Of a DNA stretch of 64,000 nt, positions 37,233 through 47,684 are shown piece after piece. Within the stretch, counting starts at the first letter, position 1, and each line of letters starts with the position of its first letter. The position numbers and the translations under genes were made by a program. The stretch spans positions 32,125,001 to 32,189,000 of the forward strand of contig JAAALK010000081.1 in NCBI GenBank assembly GCA_019279435.1, given 5' to 3'. The DNA is from Zizania palustris. Its lineage: Eukaryota; Streptophyta; Magnoliopsida; Poales; Poaceae. The notes beneath the pieces are model-generated. The model made no database searches and was not told the DNA's origin. It was given only the letters and a program-made list of their open reading frames with translations.

Positions 37233-37366
37233 CTACAAAACAAATAGGCACACGAAAAGTGAGCATGATCAGATAAAAATGAGATGGGCACATCTTAATT
37301 AGCTCCAAGGTGCAAAACTCAGATAAGAATAAAATTAAGTAGACATGCATAGACCAGTGTTTGTAC
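37233..37366 (-). other. 3' UTR intron of NLR-1
   Basis: On the minus strand a donor AACAAG|GTACAAAC lies 9 nt after the stop codon. A strong acceptor TTTGTTTTGTAG|GTTGTT follows 134 bp later. The same donor/acceptor pair is kept in NLR-2, NLR-4 and NLR-6. This is an inference from sequence conservation; no transcript was seen. Confidence 0.55.
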
Positions 37367-37375
37367 CTTGTTAAT

Positions 37376-40351
37376 CTAGCTGGGATTCATGTAGACATCT
37401 AGGTCATCTCCAAGACGCTGGCGGCCTTGCTCTAGAAGCTCATTCACCCATCCCCCAGGGTTATCTTGCATACTAGCATCCAGGCACAGTAGCTCAAAAT
37501 TGCCCACCTCCTCAACACACCTTAAGTTTGGACAGTCATGTAAATATAGCTCTCTAACCTGGGGAAGATTTGAGACCCTCTCCAGTCCTTCACATTCAGC
37601 AATACAAAATTCCCTAGAGAGGAATGGGAAGTCATCTACTGTCTTGAGGCAGTTTGCTCCATTTACATAGAGGACCTCCAAGCTGCTAGCCTCCTGTCCA
37701 AGTTGCCATGGGAGGCCTCTCAGTTTGGGGCAGCACACAAGCTCCAACCTTTTCAAGCAAGGCAGTAGCTGCATCCTTGGTACTTGTTCATCTCCTTCAA
37801 CGAAGGTCCACTCCTCCCAGTTGGGCATATCCACTATGACCAACCATTCAAGCTTGGGAAAAGCAACTGCCTCCTTGGTGGGTGCGAGATTATCCGCACA
37901 ACAGCTAAGAAATTCAGGTCCAATTTTAGTAACATTGGTTGCTCCCTTAATCCTTAGATATTCCAAGCATGGTAGCTGCCCGATCGGTGGAAGAAGCATA
38001 CAGGCTTCGCAATCAAAGAGGATCATGCGTTTTAGTGAAGACAAATGGGCAGAGTCAAGCCAGGTGGGATACCTCCGGCCAAAGAATTGCGCAATAAATA
38101 GCTCTTCCAAGTTATGTGGAGGGGTTAGCTGCTCACATATCTTCTCAATATTGCAAATATCTTCTTCTGAATATGCTTCATCAGTCTGTTCACTGTAGAA
38201 TAGGTGTAAAACCTTTAGATGTTTTTTGTCTGTTAGCAATGGATCCATACTATTGGATGGACATGCTCTCTCCAGTTTGATCATCTGAAGCTTCCTCAGT
38301 TGTGAAAGATGATTCAACTCTTCCAGATCCCATCCATCTTGAATTATAGTATTATTATCACTTGTGCCACTAATGGGAAATCCTTCTAAATCATTGAGAA
38401 ACTTCAAGGATCCTATCCCTTTAGGAACCTCATTTATTGGTGTACCATAAAGGCCAAGCCGCCTTAAATTGCACAACTTGGTGATTGCCAAAGGAAGTTT
38501 GTGCAAATTACTGCACATTGCCAAGCTCAATGTCTGGAGGTTCTTAAGGGAACCAATGGACTCTGGGAGACAAGATATGCTACTGTGGTTGAGATCTAGC
38601 AGACGTAGATGGATCATGCCTCCAATACAATCCGGAATACTTTTAACAAGTGCCCCAGTAAGATCCAAAATCCTAAGATTTCCTAATTTCTCAATAAGTG
38701 AATTTTCTACCTCGATCGATTTGCAGTTGAAAACAATAAATGTTCTTGTTGTGACAATCAGGTATTTATCAAGACTATGTAGCATGGACATATCCTTTTC
38801 GGTGTTAACTCCACATCTTCGAGGTTTAATTAAAGTTTTAGCCACTAATGATTTTGGATGCCCAAGAAAGTTCTCTTCTTCTGCTATATACCAAGCGAGT
38901 TGCCTTAAGAGGTCATGAATTTTGCACTTACTTCCTCCAAATGTTGAGGTTTCTGGTTGAAGTAGATTCCTATCAATTAACTCGTAGTAAAATTCCTCTG
39001 CGGTCTCTTCTAGTAGTTGACGATCTCGCTCTTGTATAAAACCTTCAGCAACCCAAAACCTTACAAGATCATCACGGGAGATGATTGAATCTTCTGGGTG
39101 CAAAGCACAATAGAGGAAACATGGCTTCAAATATCGTGGCAGATCATCATAACTCAGATACAAAGCTCCTCTTAACTCGGTTGGAAGCTTACTCATAGAC
39201 CAAGCACTATTTTCTATAAACTTTCTCCATTCATTCTCAGTCTTGTCCTTGGTTGCTAGAACACGAGCGATAAGCTTGACTGCAAGAGGGAGGCCACCAC
39301 ATTTACAAACAATATCTATTCCGATATCTCGTAGATTTTTGACTTCTCTCTCTTCATTGATCTCCATGGTCCTCCAAAGCAGCTCCCATCCTACTTGTGA
39401 TGACATCAGTTCAACCCGATGCATATGTTCTACCCCAATTGCCATTGCAACACTATCATGCCGAGTAGTTACTATAACTATTCCCATAGCAGCAGCATGT
39501 AATGGAGTTCTTAGTAGATTGGTCCATACCTCAGGATGCCAAACATCATCCAACACCAGGAAGAAACTCTCCTTTTCAACAGTTGCACCAAGCTTGCTGC
39601 TGAGCTCTGCAAAAGTTTCGCCTTGCTCTTGATGAACCCCAAAATTCCGAAGAACTTCTTTCAAAAGGTCAACTTCAGAGTACTTCTGAGACACGTATAT
39701 CCATGCTTTTTTGTTAAATACTTCTTTCACTCTGTGGTCACTGTATATTTTTTGTGCCAGAGTTGTCTTTCCAATCCCTCCTGTTCCAACAATACCAAGC
39801 TTGTATGCTTTCTTGTCTTTATGTTCAAGCACCAGATCCACCAATTTTGCGCAAACCCGCAAAATTTCCTTTCCTACGAGATTAGGTTCCACAAGTTGGC
39901 TTGTTTTCGTCAGTCGCCTTGAAGAAATTTGTCTCCTAGGTTGCATATTCTGAAGCTTCAAAACTGTTTCACCCCACTTAAAGATCTGCTCAAGTTCAGC
40001 TTTGAAATCTCTGATTCGAACGGCGATCGCGCGACGCCTTCGAATATTAGGAAGGCAAGATAGAATTGAAGGACGTTTTTGAAGCAACTCGCTTCCTTGA
40101 AAGCTAGCCAAGTCAATAATATCATCAGCATCATACATGGCATCTTTCAGTTTTGAAAGCCAATTGTGAACTGCTAACTCTTCTGTCCTCCTTTGCTCAG
40201 CATCAATCAGAAAATATTGTATTTGTTCCATTGTTTGCTGCAGTTCTTTGAGCTCTTTGTTTACCCCTAGAATAAGAATGGCTTCCTCTGTGATGATATC
40301 TTGCAACTTGTTAACACATGATCTTACTAAAATCTCGATTATGGTTGCCAT
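37376..40351 (-). CDS. NLR-1: CC-NB-LRR immune receptor
   Basis: One intact coding exon of 991 codons. CC domain (about 1-150) with an EDVID-like YDADDIIDLA (73-82). NB-ARC has P-loop GTGGIGKTT (189-197), RNBS-A from about 211, Walker B LVLDDVW (265-271), TTRHD (295-299), CGGLPLA (351-357) and CFLYCALHPED (411-421). The MHD position reads IHD (478-480), Ile for Met. LRRs run from about 545 to 950. The C terminus is short, with no integrated decoy domain. Family knowledge: CNLs sense pathogen effectors and on activation form calcium-permeable oligomers. The family resembles, from memory, the rice Pish/Pi35/Pi37 proteins. It belongs to the subfamily of NLR-2 and NLR-3 by its CC (SCLPNI, MQPRRQ). 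Likely functional from sequence; specificity unknown. Confidence 0.92.
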   Translation of the reverse strand: MATIIEILVRSCVNKLQDIITEEAILILGVNKELKELQQTMEQIQYFLIDAEQRRTEELAVHNWLSKLKDAMYDADDIIDLASFQGSELLQKRPSILSCLPNIRRRRAIAVRIRDFKAELEQIFKWGETVLKLQNMQPRRQISSRRLTKTSQLVEPNLVGKEILRVCAKLVDLVLEHKDKKAYKLGIVGTGGIGKTTLAQKIYSDHRVKEVFNKKAWIYVSQKYSEVDLLKEVLRNFGVHQEQGETFAELSSKLGATVEKESFFLVLDDVWHPEVWTNLLRTPLHAAAMGIVIVTTRHDSVAMAIGVEHMHRVELMSSQVGWELLWRTMEINEEREVKNLRDIGIDIVCKCGGLPLAVKLIARVLATKDKTENEWRKFIENSAWSMSKLPTELRGALYLSYDDLPRYLKPCFLYCALHPEDSIISRDDLVRFWVAEGFIQERDRQLLEETAEEFYYELIDRNLLQPETSTFGGSKCKIHDLLRQLAWYIAEEENFLGHPKSLVAKTLIKPRRCGVNTEKDMSMLHSLDKYLIVTTRTFIVFNCKSIEVENSLIEKLGNLRILDLTGALVKSIPDCIGGMIHLRLLDLNHSSISCLPESIGSLKNLQTLSLAMCSNLHKLPLAITKLCNLRRLGLYGTPINEVPKGIGSLKFLNDLEGFPISGTSDNNTIIQDGWDLEELNHLSQLRKLQMIKLERACPSNSMDPLLTDKKHLKVLHLFYSEQTDEAYSEEDICNIEKICEQLTPPHNLEELFIAQFFGRRYPTWLDSAHLSSLKRMILFDCEACMLLPPIGQLPCLEYLRIKGATNVTKIGPEFLSCCADNLAPTKEAVAFPKLEWLVIVDMPNWEEWTFVEGDEQVPRMQLLPCLKRLELVCCPKLRGLPWQLGQEASSLEVLYVNGANCLKTVDDFPFLSREFCIAECEGLERVSNLPQVRELYLHDCPNLRCVEEVGNFELLCLDASMQDNPGGWVNELLEQGRQRLGDDLDVYMNPS

Positions 40352-41010
40352 CAGAAAACTTGGTAGCTAGCTAGGTGAGATCCAAGAAATACCAGCCAGT
40401 TTATCTGCATAACATGTGTTCAGATGGTTCAAAATTTCTGTCTGCATGTCTTTTTGGTGTGTAAAAGTTTAATGCACAATGGAAGCCGTTTGTTAGTCTG
40501 GAAAGTTTGGAAATTAATCAAACTTAACTTCCGTATAAAAATCTATGTAGAAATATATATGTACGAGAGTGAATCTTACATTAAAGACACATCTATCTTC
40601 CAGCATGCATGCAAGAATCAACAATCTTGCAGAGAAGCAGCTTGCTCAGATCATCAAGCCACCTCGATCTTTACATACTGAGCCAAGGGAGACGGCCGGA
40701 TTGAATAGACAGCAAGAGATTTCAAGCTACAACTTTAACGGCTGCAACAATAACAAAGGCAAATTAAAGTAGCAGAAACGCAGACCTGTTAATTAGTTGT
40801 AGTGCAGTGTTGTTTCCCAGAGTGAAGTGTTCGATCCAACTCAGCTGATCTTTTACTAAATATGAGCTAGAGAGCTTTACTCGATAGCACAAGAAACCTA
40901 ACAGGATATATATGAGAAACTAACTCAGTGGATGAGAGCTAGAGCTAGAGCTAGTAGAGAGCATGCATGTCCTTAATTACTTAAGTGCTCAGTGCTCTCT
41001 TATATATATT
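40352..41010 (-). promoter_or_regulatory. NLR-1 promoter, untranslated exon and 5' UTR intron
   Basis: The TATA box is the minus-strand reading of 41000-41009 (AATATATATAAGAG). A first exon from about 40970 ends at donor ACAG|GTCTGCG (40786/40785). Acceptor TTATGCAG|ATAAAC at 40405/40404 gives a 5' UTR intron of 381 bp and leaves about 50 nt before the start codon. The first exon and donor resemble those at 34684 and 56365. No transcript evidence. Confidence 0.45.
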
Positions 41011-42794
41011 GCATCAGATCTTGTTTGGTAAACAAGTTGTTCACTACAACAGAAACTGAGTGGATAAGAGCTGGAGCAATGTAATGTACTTAAGTACTCT
41101 CTCTTAGATTGCATCGTTCACCACAAGGATGCACATCATTTGTGGAGAATTGATGGTCACCACAAGGATGCACATCAGCACTTGCTGATGTTATCCACTT
41201 ATGACGTACGCTTAACTTCTGTTTTTTTGTCCAATCATTTGTGGAGTTGCACCAATAATTTCAGTGTACAACACCAAAGTTTACGCAACATTTATAACAA
41301 TCTAAAGATTTAAATGCTACAGAAAAAAAGCACGAACGGACGGATCATGAGATCATGTTCTATCCGTCAAGGTATCTTTCTTCCAATTTGGCGATCCATC
41401 TGCAAATTCCGCTGTTTTGCATTCAATTCGGTACCAATGTTTTGCATTCAATCCCTGATCTCCTGCGCCCTAATCGAGGGCGCACAACCACGTACTTGCA
41501 TAGTTGATGGGCACCTATCGCCAGCGCTATAAATATAGGGTAGAGGGCTGTTTAGTTCAGATTGTAGCTTCCAAGTCAGGAAGCTGGTTCAAAAATCTGA
41601 ATCAAATAGACCGTAAGAAAAAAAGCAAGAAGGAGAATCTGCAGTCTGAAGGAGGCAGAGACAAGGAGAATCTAGTCTTGTCACATTCTAGGATCAGATT
41701 TTCCAGCTGCACAAATACATATAGTTGTAACCAATTGAATTGAGCCTTCATCACGTTTGAACTTTCAAGTTGTGACAGCAATGGATTCAGTCTCTTTTTA
41801 CATGATGAGCAGTGAATTTAAAAGGGCAGGTTTCTTCAGTAAACTAGACAAGTTGGACAAAAGTGCACTAACTTTCAATGACTATGCACATACACACAAG
41901 ATTATACCCTCCTTTTTTTCGGACTTGGGACCGGCTATGCCATTAAGTGTTATTCAAATGACATAGGTGGAGTTACCTACCTATCTACCTACAAAGAAAA
42001 CCAAAACATTTTTTTTTTCATTTTTGACTCTCTTTTTCCTTTTTTTGGTAGTTTTGACTTTTTTGATTTTTTTTGTTATTTCCATGATATTTTAATTTTT
42101 TGGTGTTTTTATGTTCCATGGAATACTAAGTAGTTAAAGAAAGACATTAAACAAAAACGAAATTATTACAATATCCGACCCATGTCAAATATGACATAGG
42201 TGGAGTTACCTATCTATCTAACTACAAAGAAAACCAAAACACATACAAATCATAAGAAACATGTAAAGCAAACAACCCTGTTTTTTTCCATTTTGACTCC
42301 CCTTTTTCCTTTTTTTTTTGATAGTTTTGATTTTTTTTTGTTATTTCCATGCTATTTTAACCCTTTTTGGTATTTTTTTATGCTCCATGGACTACTAACT
42401 AAATAAAGAAAGGTGGTAAACAGACAAGAGATAATCACAATTATGGAACAGAGTGTGAGCCTCTGACACCGGATCCCATTAGAATTCTAAGAAGTCCTCG
42501 TATCACATTTCGCCACATAGAGATATGTGAGATACCCTTGTATTGAAGAATAACAACCTACAAAACAAATAAGCACACGGAAAGTGAGCATGGTCACAAA
42601 GAAAACCAAAACATTTTTTTTCATTTTTGACACTCTCTTTTCCATTTTTTTGGTAGTTTTGTTTTTTGTTATTTCCATGATATTTTATTTTTTTGGTGTT
42701 TTTATGCTCGATGGAACACTAAGTAGGTAAAGAAAAACGGTAAATAGATACGAGTTTATTACAATACCCGGCCCATGTCTTGAAGAATAACAAT
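41011..42794. repeat. NLR intergenic region with repeated 3'-flank blocks
   Basis: No gene. 41540-41610 holds a MITE end piece. From about 41900 there are duplicated pieces of the NLR 3' flank: GACATAGGTGGAGTTACCTA followed by a T-rich run and CATGGA(A/C)(T/C)ACTAA occurs at about 41963 and 42190, with a third partial unit at about 42595. GAATAACAACCTACAAAACA (a 3' UTR acceptor region) appears as an extra copy at about 42546-42565. The same blocks occur singly downstream of NLR-4 (about 50552) and NLR-6 (about 60304). Confidence 0.7.
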
Positions 42795-42931
42795 CTACAA
42801 AACAAATAAACGCACGAAAAGTGAGCACGACGAGAAAAATGGAGCGATACATCTTAATTAGCGCCAAAGTGCAAAACTCAGGTAAGAATAAAATTAAGCA
42901 TGTATGTATAGACCAGGACCAGTGTTTGTAC
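42795..42931 (-). other. 3' UTR intron of NLR-2
   Basis: The donor GTACAAAC begins directly after the TAG stop codon (42934-42932). The acceptor is TTTGTTTTGTAG|ATTG at 42795/42794. It is the same intron as in NLR-1, -4 and -6 (137 bp here), with the stop codon abutting the splice site. Confidence 0.5.
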
Positions 42932-45900
42932 CTAGTTAATTTGGCCCCTACCATCTATGATGTTGATGTCCAGGTCATTTCCAAGACGTTGGTGGCCTTG
43001 GTGTATAAGTTTGGGCACCCATAATTGGTCAAAATTGCAAACGTTCAAGGTTAGTCGCTCAAAATTGCCCACCTCCTCAACACACCTTAAGTTTGGGCAA
43101 TCCAATAAATGAAGCTCTCTTACTTGGGGAAGATTTGAGATCCTCTCCAGTCCTTCACATTCAGAAATAAGAAATTCCCTAGAGAGGAATGGGAAGTCAT
43201 CTACTGTCTTGAGGCAGTTTGCTCCTTTTATAAGGAGGACCTCTAACCTGGTGGCCTCATGTCCAAACTGTGGTGGGAGGCCTCTTAGTTTGGGGCAGTC
43301 CAAAAGGTTCACTGTCTTCAAATAAGGCAGCAGCTGCATCCTTGGTACTTGTTCATCTCCTTCAACAAAGGACCACTCCTCCCAGTTGGGCATATCCTTT
43401 ATGAACAACCCTTCAAGCTTGGGAAAAGCAACTTCCTCCTTGGTGGGTGTGAGATTACCCCCACAGCAGCCAAGCAATTCGGGTCCAATCTTGGTAACAT
43501 TGGTTGCTCCCTCAACACCTAGATATTTCAAGCTAGGTAGTAGTCCAACTGGTGGAAGATGCTTGCATGATTTGCAATCTACGAGGATCACATTTTTTAG
43601 TGAAGACAAATTGGTAGAACCGAGCCAGGTGGGATACCTTCGGCCAAAGAATCCCTGAATATTTAGCTCTTCCAAGTTACATGGAGGGATTAGCTGCTCA
43701 AATATCATCTCAATATTGTTAACATCTTCTGAATATGATTCATCCATCTGTTCGCTGCACATTAGGACTAAAACCCTTAGATGTTTTTTATCTGTTAGCA
43801 ATGAGCCCACAGTACTACGGCATGGAGATGCTCTTTCCAGTTTGATCATAGAAAGATTCCTCAGTTGTGAAAGGCGCTCCAACTCTTCTAGGTTCCATCC
43901 ATCTTGAGTTGTAGTATTATCACTTCTTCCACCAATGGGAAATCCTTCTAAATCATTCAGAAACTTCAATCTGCCTATCCCTATTGGAACCTTATTTATT
44001 GGTGTACCAGTAAGGCCAAGCCTCCTTAAATTGCACAACTTAGTGGTTGACAAAGGAAGGTTGTGCAAAGCTTTACATCTTTGCAAGTTCAATGTCTGGA
44101 GGTTTTTAAGGAAACCAATGGACTCTGGGAGACACGATATGCTAGTGGTGTCGAGATCAAGGAAACGAAGATGAATCATGCAGCCAATGCAGTCTGGAAT
44201 GCTTTTAACATTTGCCCCGGTTAGAACCAAAATCCTAACATTGGGTAATGTCACAAAAAGTGATTTTTCTAACTCCAATGATTTAGATCTGAAAATAATC
44301 AATGCCCTCGTTGTGACGATCTGGTCTTTACCCAAACTATGTAACATGGACATATCCTTCTCGGTGTTAATTCCACATCTTCGAAGTTTTCTTGAAGTAT
44401 TAGCCACTAATGATTTTGGATTCCCAAGGAAGTGCTCTTCTTCTGCTATATACCGAGCGAGTTGCCTTAAGAGGTCATGCATTTTGCACACATTTCTATC
44501 AAAATTTATGGTATCCGGTTGGAGAAGATTCCTAATAATCAACTCATAGTAATATTCTTGTGCGATGTCTTCTAGAAGTTGGTCACCATTCTCTTGTACA
44601 AAACCTTCAGCAACCCAAAACCTTATAAGATCATTACGGTAGATGCCCCAATCTTCTGGGTATAAAGCACAATAGAGGAAACACGGCTTCAAATGTCCTG
44701 GTAGATCATCATAACTCACATACAAAGCTCCTCTTAACTCAGGTTGAAGATCAGTCCTAGACCAAGCACTATTTTTTATAAGCTTTCTCCATTCGTTCTC
44801 GGTCTTATCCTTGGTTGTTAGAACACGTCCGATAAGCTTGATTGCAAGAGGGAGGCCACCACATTTACTAACAATCTCCATTCCGATATCCTTTAGATTT
44901 TTGACTTCTCTCTCTTCATTGATGTTCATACTCCTCCAAAGCAGCTCCCATCCTACTTGTGTTGACATAAGTTCAACCCGATGCATATGATCCACCCCAA
45001 TGCTCACTGCAACACTGTCATGCCGAGTAGTTACTATAACTATTCCTGTAGCAGCGGCATCCAATGGAGTTCTTAGTACATCCAACCATACCTCAGGATG
45101 CCAAACATCATCCAACACTAGGAAGAAACTCTCATTTTCAATTGTTTCAGCAAGCTTTTTCTGTAGCTCTGTCTTAGTTTCACCTTGCTCTCGATGAACC
45201 CCAAAATTTCGAAGAACTTCTTTCAAAACATCAACTTCAGAGTACATTTGAGAGTACTTCTGAGACACACATATCCATGCTTTTTTGGTAAAGACTTTTT
45301 TTACTTGGTCGTCGTTGTATATTTTTTGTGCTAGAGTTGTCTTTCCAATCCCTCCTGTTCCAACAATACCAAGCTTGTATGCTTTCTTGTCTTTATGTTC
45401 AAGCACCAGATTTACCAATGATCTGCAGGCATGTAAAATTTCCTTTCCTACGAGATTAGGTTCCACAAGTTGGCTTGTTTTCATCTGCAACCCTGATGAA
45501 ACTTGTCTCCTAGGTTGCATATTATTCTGAAGCTTTAAAGCTGTTTCACCCCACTTTAAGATCTTCTCAAGTCTGACGTTGAAATCTCTGATTCGAACAG
45601 CGATCTCATGATGCCTTCGAATATTAGGAAGGCAAGAGAAAATTGAACTTAGAAAATCAGGAAGGCAAGAGAAAATTAAACTTTGAATATCAGGAAGGCA
45701 AGAGATAATTGAAGACCCAGTACATGTAGGCGATGAAGAACATTTTTCTAGCAACTTGCTCCCTTCAATACTAGCCAAGTCGATAATATCATCAGCATCA
45801 TACATAGGATCTTTCAGCTCATTAAGTCAATTCTTAACTGCTGATTCTTCTGTCCTCCTTCGCTCAGCATCATCTAGAAAACATTGTATTCGCTGCATTG

Positions 45901-46018
45901 TTTGCTGCAGTTCACTGAGCTCTTGGTTTACCCCTAGAATAAGAATCGCTTGGTCTGTAATGAGCTCTCCCAACTTCTTGACGCATGACCCAACAAAGGT
46001 ATCTAGTATGGTTGCCAT
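42932..46018 (-). pseudogene. NLR-2: CC-NB-LRR gene with a nonsense codon at position 64
   Basis: The frame is open from ATG at 46018 to the stop at 42932 (1028 sense-length codons) except for TGA at 45829-45827. There the aligned NLR-1 sequence has TGG in the context (H/K)NW-L. All else looks sound: P-loop GTGGIGKTT (about 220-228 in full numbering), LVLDDVW (about 300-306), GLPLA, CKMHDLLRQ (canonical MHD) and a full LRR. The CC domain contains a threefold 11-residue repeat of the SCLPDI type. The C terminus differs from its paralogues (ends DINIIDGRGQIN). A downstream ATG (codon 72) could start a 957-aa protein lacking the first CC helix. Either a very young pseudogene, or an allele kept by readthrough or re-initiation. 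Confidence 0.88.
45626..45724 (-). repeat. three tandem 33-bp units inside the NLR-2 CC region
   Basis: AGGAAGGCAAGAGA starts at 45626, 45659 and 45692, exactly 33 bp apart, and encodes three in-frame copies of an 11-residue SCLPDI(Q/L)S-like unit. NLR-1 and NLR-3 have one copy and the NLR-4/-5/-6 subfamily none. Confidence 0.9.
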
Positions 46019-46290
46019 GTGTCATGAAAAACTCAAATCAGAGATCTGCCAAAAATACCAGGCAACTTGGTTAGCTATCATGGTTGAAAATTTTGATAAG
46101 GTTCATTGAACTTAATAATTATATTGATAGCTGCTAAGACATTATTAATTATGTTCTTATATTAAATTGGACATGTTAATGTAGTGAATTGAAGCTGTGG
46201 AACTGTATAGCTATATTTTCATAGCATCCATATGGAAAGTAAAGATCAGAATAACAAAAGGAAAAGTAGCAGAATCGAAACACATACCTG
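46019..46290 (-). promoter_or_regulatory. NLR-2 leader and 5' UTR intron
   Basis: Donor CCAG|GTATGTG (46288/46287) and acceptor TTTTTGGCAG|ATCTC (46046/46045) define a 242-bp 5' UTR intron ending 27 bp before the ATG. The stretch is almost identical to 63736-64000 upstream of NLR-6, with only a few differences seen by eye. Confidence 0.5.
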
Positions 46291-46374
46291 GCTAGAATAA
46301 CCAAATACCATCCGATTTGACTGTGACTTCAACAGGAGCTAGCATTAATTTATCTGACATGCTTCCGAGCAGAA

Positions 46375-46720
46375 ATAGGTCAGTTCTTCTGTCCTGCTTT
46401 GCTCAGCATCAATTAGAACAGATTGTTTTGTTTAGTTAATTGAGTTCTTCTTTTACTCCTAGAATAAGACTCGCTTGGTCTGTGATGATATCTTGCAACT
46501 TCTTAACACATGATCCAAATAGTAAGAATGTCGATGGAAACCCGTAGAGTGTTAACGAATGCGTAGCAACAGATTGTTTTGTTTAGTTAATTGAGTTCTT
46601 CTTTTACTCCTAGAATAAGACTCACTTGGTCTGTGATGATATCTTGCAACTTCTTAACACATGATCCAACTAGAATATAATATCGATGGAAACCTGTAGG
46701 CTGTTAACGAATGTGTAGCA
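46375..46720 (-). pseudogene. duplicated NLR 5'-exon relics
   Basis: A CC-exon fragment (minus strand; CTCCTAGAATAAGACTC and TGTGATGATATCTTGCAACT match the start of NLR-1 and NLR-3) lies in a tandem duplication. The units are 46419-46568 and 46569-46720, beginning with ACAGATTGTTTTGTTTAGTT. The ATG codon is lost (GTCGATGG/ATCGATGG replaces GGTTGCCAT). Only about 110 bp of coding-derived sequence survives in each. Confidence 0.7.
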
Positions 46721-46854
46721 TGTGTTCATATGGTTAAAAATTTGTATCTCTGCTAAAAATAAAATCTGTGTGTTGATGGGAGAAAACAGGGAATAAATTT
46801 GGCCTACTGTATTTGACAACATTTAGCAATGCAAAATATATGTAGAAAGTACAA

Positions 46855-47684
46855 CTAGTCATCCAATAAAAGTCCATATTTGAAGTGATGGCATTCAAGA
46901 TTAAGGTTGAAGTAAGTCCAAATTAAGAGAGTACTTCTTTCAAAAGATCGACTTGAGAGTACTTTTGAGACACACATATCCATGCTTTTTTTGTTAAATA
47001 CTTCTTTTACTTTGTCGTCGTTGCATATTTTTTGTGCCAGAGTTCTCTCCAATTCCTCCTGTTCCAACAATACCAAGCTTGTATGCTTTCTTGTCCTTAT
47101 GTGAAAGCACCAAATCAACCAATGTTCTGCAAGCATGTAAAATTTCCTTTCCCACGAGATTAGGTTCCACAAGTTGGCTTGTTTTCATCTGCCGCCTTGA
47201 TGAAACCTGTCTCCTAGGCTGCATATTCTGAAGCATTAAAACTGTTTCACCTGACTTTAAGATGTTTTCAAGTTTGGCATTGAGATTTCTGATTTGAACA
47301 GCGATCTCCCAACGCCTTTGAATATTAGGAAGGCAAGAGAAAATTGAAGAGGCAGTACATCTAGTTAAGTTTTGTGATGATGTATCTGTCAATGAAGAAC
47401 ATTGTGCCAACAACTTGCTTCCTTGAAAACTAGCCTTGTGACCTTGTTGATAATAATTTCAGCATCATACATAGCATCTTCCAGCTCATTAAGCCAGTTT
47501 TAACTGCTAATTCTTCTGTCCTCCTTTGCTCGGCATCAATTAGAAAATATTCTATTCGCTTCATTGTTTTCTTTAGCTCACTGAGCTCTTGGTTTACCCC
47601 TAGAATAAGAATCGCTTGGTCTGTGATGATATCTTGTAACTTCTGAACACATGATCCAACTAGAATATCTATTATGGTTGCCAT
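46855..47684 (-). pseudogene. NLR-3: CC/P-loop remnant of an NLR
   Basis: Starts with an intact MATIIDILVGSCVQKLQDII (47684 down) and matches NLR-1/NLR-2 in three frames. The first frame breaks at about codon 62 (AVKTGL instead of AVxNWL). The second runs through SIFSCLPNIQ, MQPRRQVSS and LVEPNLVGKE into the P-loop. There a 2-bp loss near 47053 turns GGIGKTT into GGIGENSG. The third covers RTLAQKICNDD...EVFNKK. Homology stops near 46925 after RNBS-A, so Walker B, ARC2 and LRR are absent. Subfamily of NLR-1/NLR-2. Not functional. Confidence 0.9.

Noticed and set aside
37725..38918. Plus-strand frames opposite NLR-1, repeated opposite NLR-2, -4 and -6
   Set aside because: They recur in each paralogue only because the sense strand is conserved; no start context or domain of their own.
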